Positions 1 through 8,507 of a DNA stretch of 47,658 bases are shown one piece after another. Source of the stretch: Bradyrhizobium sp. (lineage in GTDB: Bacteria > Pseudomonadota > Alphaproteobacteria > Rhizobiales > Xanthobacteraceae); NCBI RefSeq assembly GCF_028868675.1, contig NZ_JAGWUA010000013.1:1-47658 (forward strand). The letters run 5' to 3'. How positions within the stretch are numbered: the stretch's first letter is position 1; each line of letters begins with the position of its first letter. The translations under genes and the position numbers were made by a program. The notes beneath the pieces are model-generated. The model saw nothing but the letters and a program-made list of their open reading frames with translations, had not been told where the DNA came from and made no database searches.

Positions 1-205
1 CGTTCGCGTCGAGGAGCTGGAAGAAGGTCCGTCGGCGATGATGCGCAAGGCCGATCGCGATCGCGAGCGCGATGACCGCGGCGGCGGCTTCCGCGGCGAG
101 CGCGAAGGCGGCGGCTTCCGTGGCGACCGCGAGGGCGGTGGTTTCCGCGGCGACCGCGGCCCGCGCCGGCCGCGCGACGAAGCTGAAACGACGGATGGGG
201 AGTAA
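1..205 (+). CDS. rpsF: 30S ribosomal protein S6, C-terminal part
   Basis: Only the last 67 or so codons are in the window; the gene begins upstream. The visible part reads as a charged tail beginning [20 protein letters not shown], the end of the S6 fold, followed by an Arg/Gly-rich extension in which a nine-residue unit of the type GGGFRGDRE occurs three times. S6 binds 16S rRNA in the small-subunit platform next to S18, and rpsR follows after five bases, as is usual. Rhizobial S6 proteins are known to carry long basic or glycine-rich tails that E. coli S6 lacks. Identity rests on the tail and on the S6-S18-L9 order; the N-terminal fold cannot be seen. Confidence 0.85.
   Translation, partial: VRVEELEEGPSAMMRKADRDRERDDRGGGFRGEREGGGFRGDREGGGFRGDRGPRRPRDEAETTDGE
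80..160 (+). repeat. 27-bp tandem repeat, three copies, inside rpsF
   Basis: Three consecutive 27-bp units (80-106, 107-133, 134-160) encode [18 protein letters not shown] and GGGFRGDRG. The units differ at a few bases. An in-frame 27-bp repeat can change copy number without breaking the reading frame. Confidence 0.85.
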
Positions 206-210
206 GATCA

Positions 211-450
211 ATGGCTGAAGCTGGTGCACGCCGTCCGTTCTTCCGCCGCCGCAAGAGCTGCCCGTTCACGGGCGCCAACGCGCCGAAGATCGACTACAAG
301 GACTCCAAGCTGCTGATGCGCTACGTCTCCGAGCGCGGCAAGATCGTGCCGAGCCGCATCACCGCGGTGTCCGCCAAGAAGCAGCGTGAGCTCGCCCGCG
401 CCATCAAGCGCGCGCGGTTCCTCGGCCTCTTGCCCTACGTGATCCGCTGA
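211..450 (+). CDS. rpsR: 30S ribosomal protein S18
   Basis: Small basic ribosomal protein of 79 residues, the normal bacterial length. It holds the family core: [10 protein letters not shown] near residues 10-19, then IDYKDSKLL, then a basic stretch ending [13 protein letters not shown]. It sits on the platform of the 30S subunit against S6. The start codon lies five bases after the rpsF stop, so the two are almost certainly translated from one message, and DUF2232 and rplI follow on the same strand. Identification is secure. Confidence 0.98.
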   Translation: MAEAGARRPFFRRRKSCPFTGANAPKIDYKDSKLLMRYVSERGKIVPSRITAVSAKKQRELARAIKRARFLGLLPYVIR

Positions 451-583
451 TAAGCCGATTGCGGTCGGCGGCGACGAGCCGCCGACCGCGACTTTCTGAA
501 CTCATAAGGCTTCCGGGTCGTCCGGTCGCCGATGGTTGGGGCAAACAGCCTCTAACCGCTCGAAGGGAGCGGGACAGCTGCTG

Positions 584-1537
584 ATGGCACTTGTTCTCAT
601 TGCCCTGGTCGCCGGCGCCGCGTCGGCGCTGATGTTCGCCTCGATTCCGTCGGGCGTACTGATCTCGGTATTCCTCAAGTTCCTGGTGCCGATGCCGCTC
701 ATGGTGGCCGCGCTGGCTTGGGGGCCCTCCGCCGCCTTGGCCGGCGGCTTGTTCGCGATGCTCGGCCTCGGCCTGCTCGCCGACATGACGACGGCCGCGA
801 CCTTCGGCATTCAGGTCGCCCTGCCCGCCTGGTGGCTCGGCCATCTGGCGCTGCTCGGCCGCCCGTCGCCGGCTTCCGCTTCGACATCGCCCGGCGAACT
901 CGAATGGTATCCCGTCGGACGCATTCTGGTCTGGGCGGCAGCCCTGGCCTCGCTGATCGCAATCGCCGTTCTGTTCAACCAGGGCACCGATGCCGAGGCA
1001 ATCGTCGAGATGCAGCGGCAGAAAATGGCTCACCTGGCCCAACTCTTCGTCGGAAGTTCGGTCAGCCCGAACGACCCCGCCATTTCGGCGCTCGTCGCCG
1101 TCGTGCCGGTTTTCGTGGCGATGTCCAGCGCAACGCTGCTCATCATCAATTTGTGGATCGCCGCCAAGGTGACGGCCACGTCAGGTCGCCTTCGCCGCCC
1201 GTGGCCGGAGCTCAGGCGCACCGAACTGCCGCCGATGACGATGGCCGCACTGTGCCTGGCAATCGCCTTCTGCTTCAGCGGAGGCATGGTTGCCCTCATT
1301 GCCAAGTCCGTCACCGGCGCGCTGATGATGACTTACGCCATGATGGGCTTCGCCGTCGTGCATACGGTGACCCTTGCGCTGAAGCAGCGCCTGTTCGTGC
1401 TCTGCACGACCTATGTGCTCGTCGTGCTGCTCACCTGGGCCGTCCTTGCGATGGTCGTCCTCGGCCTCGCGGATGCCGTGTTCGGCTTCCGCGAGCGCTT
1501 CCTGCGCAGCCGGCCGCCGCCGCTGCCGACCCCCTGA
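584..1537 (+). CDS. DUF2232 (YybS-like) membrane protein
   Basis: A polytopic inner-membrane protein of 317 residues from this start, with about eight hydrophobic segments: the N-terminal run MALVLIALVAGAASALMF, a second around VFLKFLVPMPLMVAALAWG, a pair near the middle and three near the C-terminus. DUF2232 proteins commonly sit between rpsR and rplI in Alphaproteobacteria, which supports the call; their function is unknown. I chose the ATG at 584 because GGGAGCGGG lies about 11 bases before it and the hydrophobic run starts at once. A TTG at 536 in the same frame would add 16 residues but has no visible ribosome-binding site. The protein ends in a Pro/Arg-rich cytoplasmic tail. Confidence 0.85.
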   Translation: MALVLIALVAGAASALMFASIPSGVLISVFLKFLVPMPLMVAALAWGPSAALAGGLFAMLGLGLLADMTTAATFGIQVALPAWWLGHLALLGRPSPASASTSPGELEWYPVGRILVWAAALASLIAIAVLFNQGTDAEAIVEMQRQKMAHLAQLFVGSSVSPNDPAISALVAVVPVFVAMSSATLLIINLWIAAKVTATSGRLRRPWPELRRTELPPMTMAALCLAIAFCFSGGMVALIAKSVTGALMMTYAMMGFAVVHTVTLALKQRLFVLCTTYVLVVLLTWAVLAMVVLGLADAVFGFRERFLRSRPPPLPTP

Positions 1538-1585
1538 GTCCAACCCGGAAGATTCAACCCGCATCACCTCCAAAGGAGAACGAAC

Positions 1586-2194
1586 ATGGAAGTCATCTTG
1601 CTGGAACGCGTGGCCAAGCTCGGCCAGATGGGCGAAGTCGTGAAGGTTCGCGACGGCTACGCCCGCAATTTCCTGCTCAAGCGTGGCAAGGCGCTGCGCG
1701 CCACCGCCGAGAACCGCACCCGGTTCGACGGCATGAAGGCCGAGCTCGAGGCCCGTAATCTCAAGGCCAAGGGCGAAGCCTCCCAGGTTGCCGGGAAGAT
1801 CGAGGGCAAGAACATCATCGTGATCCGGCAGGCCTCCGAAGCCGGCCAGCTGTTCGGCTCGGTCACCGTGCGCGACATCGTCGTCGCCTTCGAGGCCGAC
1901 GGCGTCAACATCGCCCGGCCGCAGGTGCAGCTCGACGCGCCGATCAAGACCATCGGCAAGCACACCGTCACGATCGCCGTTCACCCCGAGGTCGAGGTGG
2001 CGATCACCGTCACCGTTGCGCGCAGCCAGGACGAGGCCGAGCGCATCAACCGCGGCGAGGACATCTCGACCCGCAACGAGGACCGCGACGCCGCCGCCGA
2101 GGCGATCGCCGCGGCCGGCGAGTTCTTCGATCCGGAAGCCGAGCACGAAGACGCCGTGCCGGCCGCTCCGGCCGCGGAAGAGAGCGAGAAGTAA
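1586..2194 (+). CDS. rplI: 50S ribosomal protein L9
   Basis: The N-terminal domain is classic L9: [19 protein letters not shown] followed by the [16 protein letters not shown] segment that binds 23S rRNA. A long helix joins it to the C-terminal domain around [11 protein letters not shown]. At 202 residues it is longer than the roughly 150 of E. coli; the extra is an acidic, alanine-rich tail from about residue 165, as in other Rhizobiales. An AAGGAG site precedes the ATG at good spacing. It is the last gene of the rpsF-rpsR-DUF2232-rplI operon, followed by an intrinsic terminator. Confidence 0.98.
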   Translation: MEVILLERVAKLGQMGEVVKVRDGYARNFLLKRGKALRATAENRTRFDGMKAELEARNLKAKGEASQVAGKIEGKNIIVIRQASEAGQLFGSVTVRDIVVAFEADGVNIARPQVQLDAPIKTIGKHTVTIAVHPEVEVAITVTVARSQDEAERINRGEDISTRNEDRDAAAEAIAAAGEFFDPEAEHEDAVPAAPAAEESEK

Positions 2195-2250
2195 GGCAAC
2201 TCACGCCTCGTCATGCGCGGGCTTTGACCCGCGCATCGATGGGATCAGTC

Positions 2251-2280
2251 AGCCCGGCCGTTCACGCGGCCGGGCTTTTC
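2251..2280 (+). terminator. Rho-independent terminator after rplI
   Basis: A perfect 10-bp stem, AGCCCGGCCG against CGGCCGGGCT, with a 6-base loop TTCACG, is followed by TTTC. It lies about 57 bases past the rplI stop and between convergent genes. The T-tract is short but the stem is very stable. Confidence 0.85.
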
Positions 2281-2336
2281 GCTGCCGGAATCTGCTCTTT
2301 CAGCATCGCGATCGTCATGCAATCGCGGGCGGGATG

Positions 2337-3389
2337 CTATTGCGAGATCGGCGGCACGGGTTCGCCGGCCGGCGCGACCGGCGGCGACGGAGGTGCGGCC
2401 GCGGTCGCCGTCGATGCCGGCGGCGCGTCCTGCGGCTTGGCTTCCGGTGCCTTGGATTCGGGCGCCTTGGCCTCCTGCCTCGGCTCCGAACTGCCCGAGC
2501 CCGCCGCGGATGGCTCCGGCGACTTCGCGGTCGACGGCAGCGCCGGCGTCACCGGCGGCACCGGATCGGGCCGCAGTGCGGGCGCGTCGCTGCCGGTCGG
2601 TTCGGTCTTGGCGGTCTGCGACGCCCCGCTCTCGGGCTTCGCGGCATCGGACTTGGCCGCATCAGACTTGGCCTCGCCCGACGGTTTGGCTTCATCCCGG
2701 CCGGTATCGGTCTTGGCAGTCTCGCTCTTGGTGGTGTCGCTCTTGGTGGCATCGCTTTTGGGCTCGGCCGCCTTTTCGCCGGCCGACGGCACCGCGGCGG
2801 CGGGAGCCTCGGCCTTCGGCGCGGCCTCCTCGCTCTCCGGCTTGCCGCGCTTGCTGAGATGCTGCCTGGCCCTGCGGCCGTCGGGGCCGCGCTCGTTGGT
2901 CGCCTGGCCATCCGGCCTGGCACCCTCCTCACCCGGCCGCGCCAGCCGCTTCTGGCCGGGCCGTCCGCTCTCGGACGACGACGCCTCGCCTTCGGGCCTG
3001 GCCGCCTCCTGCCGCGAGCGGCGGGCATGCTCGGGCCCCTGCGTAGCGCTGGACGTGGCTTCCTTCGCGCCCTCCTTGGCTCCCTTGGGCGCCTGTCCGG
3101 CGCCGTAGCGGGTGTCGGTGGCGCCGTTGGACACGAGATAGGAGGCAAGCACGCCGGCCATGTCGGAGCTCGTGGTGTAGTGCTGGCGCAGGAAGCCCGG
3201 CAGCGAGCCCGGCGCCACCGTCTTCAAGAGCCCGCGCGGGCTCTTGTGGCAGGCGTTGCAGGTCTGGGCGAATATCTGGGAGGGGGACTTGCCGGCCTCG
3301 AGGTTCTGCGCCTGCGCCAGGGTGGTATCTGCCGCGCCAAAGCCGATCAGAAGCAACACCGTCGCGAGGCTGAGCGCTCGGCTCGACAT
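2337..3389 (-). CDS. Secreted c-type heme-motif protein with long disordered tail
   Basis: A 350-residue exported protein. The N-terminus MSSRALSLATVLLLIGFG is a signal peptide. After it comes one CxxCH heme-attachment motif (CNACH, about residues 44-48) in a short cytochrome-like domain of roughly 90 residues. The remaining 200-odd residues are low-complexity Ala/Lys/Glu/Pro/Ser with KSDAAKSD-type runs, so probably disordered. A distal Met ligand cannot be assigned. The ATG at 3389 was chosen because GGAG lies nine bases before it; ATG 3398 and TTG 3404 in the same frame leave no room for a Shine-Dalgarno sequence. It is monocistronic and convergent with rplI. It could be a small electron carrier or a heme protein tethered by its tail; the role is unknown. 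Confidence 0.75.
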   Translation of the reverse strand: MSSRALSLATVLLLIGFGAADTTLAQAQNLEAGKSPSQIFAQTCNACHKSPRGLLKTVAPGSLPGFLRQHYTTSSDMAGVLASYLVSNGATDTRYGAGQAPKGAKEGAKEATSSATQGPEHARRSRQEAARPEGEASSSESGRPGQKRLARPGEEGARPDGQATNERGPDGRRARQHLSKRGKPESEEAAPKAEAPAAAVPSAGEKAAEPKSDATKSDTTKSETAKTDTGRDEAKPSGEAKSDAAKSDAAKPESGASQTAKTEPTGSDAPALRPDPVPPVTPALPSTAKSPEPSAAGSGSSEPRQEAKAPESKAPEAKPQDAPPASTATAAAPPSPPVAPAGEPVPPISQ

Positions 3390-3673
3390 TCCCGTCATCT
3401 CCAACTGAAATCCGTGGGCCGCGCCCGCATGCTGCAGCGCCGGCGGCGGTCACCTTTTAGCCGATTATGCCGCGAATGGAAGCGCGCTCATGACGCAAGG
3501 ATGTGATCCTGCATCTTGTGAATATCCGCTTTGAACACAACGCACTAGCCAAGCCGGGAACTCGCCGATTATGATGTTACGTGCCGGCGTGGGAACCAAT
3601 TTGGCGTCCCAAGCGTCGACGTTGCAGGCGGGTTGGTCGCATCTGTTCGGGTTCGCCCGGTTGGGTGGTTTCG

Positions 3674-4924
3674 ATGGACCGTTTGTTGCGCAGGTTCCTC
3701 AGTCAGTTCATTCGCCGCGGGTCGCTGACGGTGACGACCGCGAGCGGGGCGCGCTTTACCTTCGGTGATGGCACCGGCCGGGAGGTGGCAGTCCGCTTCA
3801 CCACCACGGAGGCCCAGCGCAAGATCCTGCTCAATCCCGAGCTCGGGCTCGGCGAGGCGTTCATGGACGGCGAGTTCCTCGTCGAGAATGGCTTGATCGC
3901 CGATGTGCTCGCCATCGTTCTGGACCAGCCCGAGGTGCTGCCGCATTGGGCCAAGCCGTTCTGGCATCTGCGCTACCTGAAGCGGTACTTCAAGCAGTTC
4001 AACCTGCGCTCCCGTTCCAGGAGCAACGTTACGCATCACTACGACCTCGACGGGCGGCTCTACTCGCTCTTCCTGGACGCCGACATGCAGTACAGCTGCG
4101 CCTATTTCGAGACGCCCGACACCTCGCTCGACGACGCCCAGCTCGCCAAGAAGCGGCACATCGCCGCAAAGCTCCTGGTCAAGCGCGGCCACCGCGTACT
4201 CGACATCGGCTCCGGCTGGGGCGGGTTCGCTCTCTACCTCGCCGAGATCGCCGGTGCCGAGGTCACCGGCATCACGCTCTCGACCGAGCAGCTGCAGGTG
4301 TCGAACGCGCGTGCGATCGAGAGGGGCCTGACGCAATCGGCAAAATTCATGCTGCAGGACTACCGCGACGTGGTCGGGCCGTTCGACCGCATCGTCTCGG
4401 TCGGAATGTTCGAACATGTCGGCGTCAAATTCTACGATACCTATTTCCGGCACTGCGCCGAACTGCTCGCCGACGACGGCGTCATGCTGCTGCATTCGAT
4501 CGGCCGCCCGCAGGGCCCGGATGCCACCAATCCCTGGATCGCGAAATACATCTTTCCCGGCGGCTACATTCCGGCCCTCTCGGAGGTGCTGCCGTCGATC
4601 GAGCGCGCCGGGCTCATGGTCTGCGACATCGAGATCCTCCGCATGCATTATGCCGAGACGCTGAAGGCGTGGCGCGAGCGCTTCCTGGCACGACGCGAGG
4701 AAGCGGTGCAGCTCTATGACGAGCGGTTTGCGCGGATGTGGCAGTTCTATCTGGCGGCCTGCGAAATGTCGTTTCGCAAGCAAGGCCTGATGAACATCCA
4801 GATCCAGCTCACCAAGCGCCAGGACGTGGTGCCGATCACGCGCGACTACATCGCCCATGAAGAGGCGCGGCTGCGCGGACTGGAACGCGGCAGCACGCCG
4901 ACGCTCAAACTCGCGGGCGAATAG
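3674..4924 (+). CDS. cfa: Cyclopropane-fatty-acyl-phospholipid synthase
   Basis: Transfers a methylene group from S-adenosylmethionine to the double bond of unsaturated acyl chains in membrane phospholipids. The 416-residue protein has the family signatures: VTHHYDL at 119-125, the Cys of QYSCAYFE (142), the SAM-binding loop VLDIGSGWGGFA (175-186), FEHVG (246-250) and HYAETLKAW (325-333). The reading frame is open for about 30 further codons upstream, but those codons give an Arg/Trp-rich stretch unlike the family, so MDRLLRRFL is taken as the N-terminus. The enzyme acts at the inner membrane face and usually helps in acid and stationary-phase survival. It stands alone between two intergenic regions. 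Confidence 0.95.
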   Translation: MDRLLRRFLSQFIRRGSLTVTTASGARFTFGDGTGREVAVRFTTTEAQRKILLNPELGLGEAFMDGEFLVENGLIADVLAIVLDQPEVLPHWAKPFWHLRYLKRYFKQFNLRSRSRSNVTHHYDLDGRLYSLFLDADMQYSCAYFETPDTSLDDAQLAKKRHIAAKLLVKRGHRVLDIGSGWGGFALYLAEIAGAEVTGITLSTEQLQVSNARAIERGLTQSAKFMLQDYRDVVGPFDRIVSVGMFEHVGVKFYDTYFRHCAELLADDGVMLLHSIGRPQGPDATNPWIAKYIFPGGYIPALSEVLPSIERAGLMVCDIEILRMHYAETLKAWRERFLARREEAVQLYDERFARMWQFYLAACEMSFRKQGLMNIQIQLTKRQDVVPITRDYIAHEEARLRGLERGSTPTLKLAGE

Positions 4925-4927
4925 GCG

Positions 4928-5149
4928 CTAGTGCCGCACCCGGGAATCCGATGTCCGGCAGAAGCGGGACGACGCCGGGAGGGCCAGTTGCGCCCGCAAT
5001 TGCGCTGCCGTCCCGGGCGGAACGGGCCGGCCGCGGGTTTCCGGCTGCGCGGCGGCTTCCATGGCGGCAATCAGCATCGAGAGCCAGAGGCGGCTGCCCG
5101 CCTCGCTTCGCCACATCCGGTGCTGCGATGTTTGCAGCTCCTGCTGCAT
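4928..5149 (-). CDS. Small hypothetical protein (73 aa)
   Basis: A 73-codon reading frame beginning MQQELQTSQHRMWRSEAGSR. A good ribosome-binding site, GAGG five bases before the ATG, and GC-rich third codon positions favour a real gene. There is a short moderately hydrophobic helix (LWLSMLIAAMEAAAQ) and a Pro/Arg-rich C-terminal half. It ends four bases from the cfa stop on the opposite strand, so the two are convergent. I recognise no family. The competing overlapping frames on both strands are Arg/Pro-rich and have no ribosome-binding site. Confidence 0.5.
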   Translation of the reverse strand: MQQELQTSQHRMWRSEAGSRLWLSMLIAAMEAAAQPETRGRPVPPGTAAQLRAQLALPASSRFCRTSDSRVRH

Positions 5150-5285
5150 GATTGCCTCGTTTCCTGACGCTCAACGGGGATCAACACGCCACCCGCCCGC
5201 CTGTTCCGATGCCCGCCGGAAAGAATCCGCGGGGTCTGTGATCTGCTTCACAATGGCCTGGTCCGGCTTGCCCTAGAGATCGGCG

Positions 5286-5405
5286 ATGGCAAACAATCTC
5301 CGAAGTTCCCTCGACATGCAGGACGATCTCCGCACCGACTACGCCTTGATCGCCACCGGCGTCGGCGCAGCCCTGATCGCGCTGGTCTACCTCCTGCTCA
5401 TCTGA
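5286..5405 (+). CDS. Small single-pass membrane protein (39 aa)
   Basis: A 39-codon gene. The first 18 residues are polar (MANNLRSSLDMQDDLRTD) and the rest is one hydrophobic helix (YALIATGVGAALIALVYLLL), ending right at the stop, so it should be a single-span inner-membrane peptide with its N-terminus outside the helix. AGAGA lies a few bases before the ATG. The DYALIATGVG stretch resembles the EYGLIAAGI core of Flp/Fap-type pilins, but the Gly of the prepilin cleavage site is absent and no tad genes are nearby. Third codon positions are GC-rich, which supports coding. Function unknown. Confidence 0.55.
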   Translation: MANNLRSSLDMQDDLRTDYALIATGVGAALIALVYLLLI

Positions 5406-5690
5406 GCCGCCGGTCCCACCCGCGAGACCGCACAGGCGCGCACCTGCAAATGGGTCTCAATGCCCTGATATCTGGTTCATGCCATCCGGATTTTTTCGTG
5501 GTGCGGCGGCAGCGGGGCCGGGCCCACGCGGAATTCGGCAAACCCCGTCAAGCATCGCGCGCGCCGCGGCAGGCAGTCATCCACCACTTTCACTGAGCGG
5601 TTGATAGCGGTCAGCTTTCGCTTCCGCTTTGCGCGCGGCCGGCGCTTTATCGCGCCCCGCATCTGCCCAAGTTGCTAGACAATCCAGACC
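5406..5690. other. Gene-free stretch upstream of dnaB
   Basis: About 285 bases with no convincing gene. It holds a T-run after CCATCCGGA near 5490, which could end the small membrane-protein transcript, and a short inverted repeat GGCGC-TTTATC-GCGCC about 45 bases before dnaB. A minus-strand frame here encodes an Arg/Lys-rich peptide with no ribosome-binding site and was not accepted. Confidence 0.4.
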
Positions 5691-7193
5691 ATGGCCCTGA
5701 CTGATTCGAACGTCCTGAAGCTCGCGCCCGAGGCCGGAACTCCCGCCTATAGGAGCGCGCCGCACAATATCGAGGCGGAGCAGAGCCTGCTGGGCGCGAT
5801 TCTCGTCAATAACGACGCCTTTTACCGCGTCTCCGACTTCCTGGAGCCGAAGCACTTCTTCGAACCGCTGCACCAGACGATCTACGAGACCGCCGGCAGC
5901 CTGATCCGGATGGGCAAGATCGCCACTCCGGTGACGCTGAAGACCTTCCTGCCGGCCGATACCGACGTCGGAGGCATGACGATCGGACAATATCTGGCGC
6001 GGCTCGCCGCGGAAGCGACCACCATCATCAACGCCCAGGACTACGGCCGCACCATCTACGACCTGTCGCTGCGGCGCGACCTGATCGGCATCGGCGAGGA
6101 CATGGTCAACGTCGCCTACGACGCGCCGGTGGATTTTGCCCCGCGGGCGCAGATCGAGGACGCCGAGCGCAGGCTCTACGAGCTCGCCGAATCCGGCCGC
6201 TATGACGGCGGCTTCCAGAAATTCTCCCAGGCGCTCACCACCGCCGTCGACATGGCGGCCAAGGCGTTCCAGCGCGACGGAAAACTGTCGGGCATCTCCA
6301 CGGGCCTGCGCGATCTCGACACCAGGATGGGCGGCCTGCAGCACTCCGACCTCATCATCGTCGCGGGCCGTCCGGGCATGGGCAAGACCTCGCTTGCGAC
6401 CAACATCGCCTACAACGTCGCCAAGGCCTATGTGGGCGAGTTGCAGGCCGACGGCACCATGAAGGCGGCCAACGGCGGCGTGGTCGGCTTCTTCTCCTGC
6501 GAAATGTCGGCCGACCAGCTCGCCACGCGCATCGTGGCCGAGCGCACCGGAATCCCTTCCTCCTCGATCCGCCGCGGCGGCATCTCGGAGGCCGATTTCG
6601 AGAAGATCCGCGAGGTCTCGATCGAGCTGCAATCGCTGCCGTTCTACGTCGACGAGACCGGCGGCCTCTCGATCGCCCAGCTCATGGCGCGCGCCCGTCG
6701 GCTGAAGCGGCAGAAGGGGCTCGACCTCATCGTCATCGACTACATCCAGCTCCTGTCCGGCTCGGGCAAGCGATCGAACGACAGCCGCGTGCAGGAAATC
6801 ACGGAGATCACCACCAGCCTGAAGGCGCTGGCGAAGGAGCTCAACGTGCCCGTGATCGCGCTGTCGCAATTGTCGCGCCAGGTGGAATCGCGCGACGACA
6901 AGCGGCCGCAGCTCTCGGATCTGCGCGAATCCGGCTCGATCGAGCAGGACGCCGACGTCGTGCTGTTCGTGTTCCGGGAGGAGTATTACCTCGCCATGAA
7001 GGAGCCGCGCGCGGGCACGCCGGAATACGAGAAATGGCAGCTCGACATGTCGCTCGTGCACGGCAGGGCCGAAGTCATCATAGGCAAGCAGCGCCACGGC
7101 CCGACCGGCACGGTCGATCTGAGCTTCGATGCCTCGGTGACCCGGTTCGGTGACATCGCACATGAAGGGCATCTTCCGGATCGCGGCTATTGA
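5691..7193 (+). CDS. dnaB: Replicative DNA helicase DnaB
   Basis: Hexameric 5'-3' helicase that unwinds the replication fork and recruits primase. The 500-residue protein has the N-terminal domain opening at APHNIEAEQSLLGAILVN (23-40), the Walker A loop GRPGMGKTS (226-234), the Walker B region LIVIDYIQLLSGSGK (346-360), and the C-terminal SQLSRQVE and DLRESGSIEQDADVV segments. A Gly/Ala-rich insertion (about 247-265) follows Walker A relative to the E. coli protein. No intein is present. The position after rplI and before alr matches other Rhizobiales. Confidence 0.98.
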   Translation: MALTDSNVLKLAPEAGTPAYRSAPHNIEAEQSLLGAILVNNDAFYRVSDFLEPKHFFEPLHQTIYETAGSLIRMGKIATPVTLKTFLPADTDVGGMTIGQYLARLAAEATTIINAQDYGRTIYDLSLRRDLIGIGEDMVNVAYDAPVDFAPRAQIEDAERRLYELAESGRYDGGFQKFSQALTTAVDMAAKAFQRDGKLSGISTGLRDLDTRMGGLQHSDLIIVAGRPGMGKTSLATNIAYNVAKAYVGELQADGTMKAANGGVVGFFSCEMSADQLATRIVAERTGIPSSSIRRGGISEADFEKIREVSIELQSLPFYVDETGGLSIAQLMARARRLKRQKGLDLIVIDYIQLLSGSGKRSNDSRVQEITEITTSLKALAKELNVPVIALSQLSRQVESRDDKRPQLSDLRESGSIEQDADVVLFVFREEYYLAMKEPRAGTPEYEKWQLDMSLVHGRAEVIIGKQRHGPTGTVDLSFDASVTRFGDIAHEGHLPDRGY

Positions 7194-7256
7194 GCACGAA
7201 CGCGCCGCGGGGCGCCTCGGGTTGAACCGCGGGCCGGCCGCGCGTAAAACGGCGGC

Positions 7257-8486
7257 ATGAACATCGCCTCCGATCCCAAGCTCGTCCCGCAAACCGGCCC
7301 TCTCTCGGCCGAGGCCAACCAGGCCGCCGCGCTGGCGGCCTTCGGTGGCGTGCTCACGGTCGATCTCGACGCCCTCGTCGCCAACTGGCGCAAGCTCGAG
7401 AAGACGGCTGTTCCCGCCGAGTGCTCCGCGGTCATCAAGGCCAACGCCTATGGCTGCGGCGCCGATCCGGTCGCGCGCGCGCTCAGCAAGGCCGGCTGCA
7501 AGACCTTCTTCGTCGCGACCATCGAGGAGGCGCGCGTCGTGCGTGCCGCCGTCGCCGAGCCGACGATCTACGTGCTCGGCGGCTATTTCCAGAACACCGG
7601 CGACCACTACGCCGCGATCAACTGCCGGCCCGTGATCGGCGATCTCAACGAGCTCGCGGAATGGGACGTGTTCTGCCGCCGCACCGGCTGGTCGGGCGGC
7701 GTCGCCATCCACGTCGACACCGGCATGAACCGGCTGGGCCTGACGCTACAGGAGGCGCAGGCCATCATCCCGCGCATCAATGCCGGCGATCATGGCATCA
7801 CGCTCGTCATGAGCCATCTGGTCTCGGCCGAACAGCTCAACAGCCCGGTGAACGCAAGGCAGCTCGCCGCCTTCCGCGGCATCGCCAGCGAATTCACCGG
7901 CGTGCCGGCTTCGCTCGCCAATTCCTCCGGCATCTTCCTCGGCGCGCCCTTCCAGTTCGACCTGGTGCGGCCGGGCGCCGCGCTCTACGGCGTCAACCCG
8001 ACGCCCGAGGCCGACAATCCGATGCAGCCGGTGGTCGACGTGAAGGCGCGCATCGTGCAGACTCGCAACGTCGAGCGCGGCGAGACGGTCGGTTACGGCG
8101 GCACCTGGACGGCGCGGCGTCCGACAAGACTCGCCATCATCGCCGCAGGCTATGCCGACGGCTATTTCCGCGCCGCCAGCGCCAATGACGGCACCCGCGG
8201 CGCCGAAGTCATGGTCGCCGGCAAGCGCTGCCCGGTGGCCGGCCGCGTCTCGATGGACCTGATCGCGATCGACGTCACCGACCTCGCGCCGAATGCGGCG
8301 CGGCGGGGCCATATGGTGACGCTGCTCGGCGACGGCATCACCGTGGACGAACTGGCGCATCATTTCGGCACCATCGGCTACGAGGTGCTGACCTCGCTCG
8401 GGCATCGCTATGCGCGCCTCTACAAGGGCGGCAATGCGGAACTCCCGGTCGAGAAGCTGGCGACCGAGCAGCCCGCGGCGCGCTGA
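7257..8486 (+). CDS. alr: Alanine racemase
   Basis: PLP enzyme that interconverts L- and D-alanine, supplying D-alanine for peptidoglycan. The PLP-binding lysine is in AVIKANAYGCGAD (Lys61) and the second catalytic base, tyrosine, in ETVGYGGTW (Tyr280). IHVDTGMNRLG (151-161) and the late SMDLIAIDVTD segment are also typical. The length of 409 residues is normal, with an N-terminal extension of about 30. It lies 63 bases after dnaB on the same strand, a conserved pairing, and 21 bases before the exonuclease gene, so it may be cotranscribed with both. Confidence 0.96.
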   Translation: MNIASDPKLVPQTGPLSAEANQAAALAAFGGVLTVDLDALVANWRKLEKTAVPAECSAVIKANAYGCGADPVARALSKAGCKTFFVATIEEARVVRAAVAEPTIYVLGGYFQNTGDHYAAINCRPVIGDLNELAEWDVFCRRTGWSGGVAIHVDTGMNRLGLTLQEAQAIIPRINAGDHGITLVMSHLVSAEQLNSPVNARQLAAFRGIASEFTGVPASLANSSGIFLGAPFQFDLVRPGAALYGVNPTPEADNPMQPVVDVKARIVQTRNVERGETVGYGGTWTARRPTRLAIIAAGYADGYFRAASANDGTRGAEVMVAGKRCPVAGRVSMDLIAIDVTDLAPNAARRGHMVTLLGDGITVDELAHHFGTIGYEVLTSLGHRYARLYKGGNAELPVEKLATEQPAAR

Positions 8487-8507
8487 CGCGTCGCGGCGCG
8501 CTTCGTC

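Noticed and set aside
2224..3108. Plus-strand Ser/Ala/Gly-rich long frame opposite the heme-motif gene
   Set aside because: It is the antisense of the low-complexity tail; the minus-strand product has a signal peptide and CxxCH.
5578..5594. TCATCCACCACTTTCAC here and a near copy, TCATCCACCGCTTTCAC, near 31985
   Set aside because: A 16-of-17 match between two sites is expected a few times by chance in a window this size, and nothing else links the sites.
5477..5662. 61-codon basic frame on the minus strand upstream of dnaB
   Set aside because: No ribosome-binding site, Arg/Lys-rich composition and no family resemblance.
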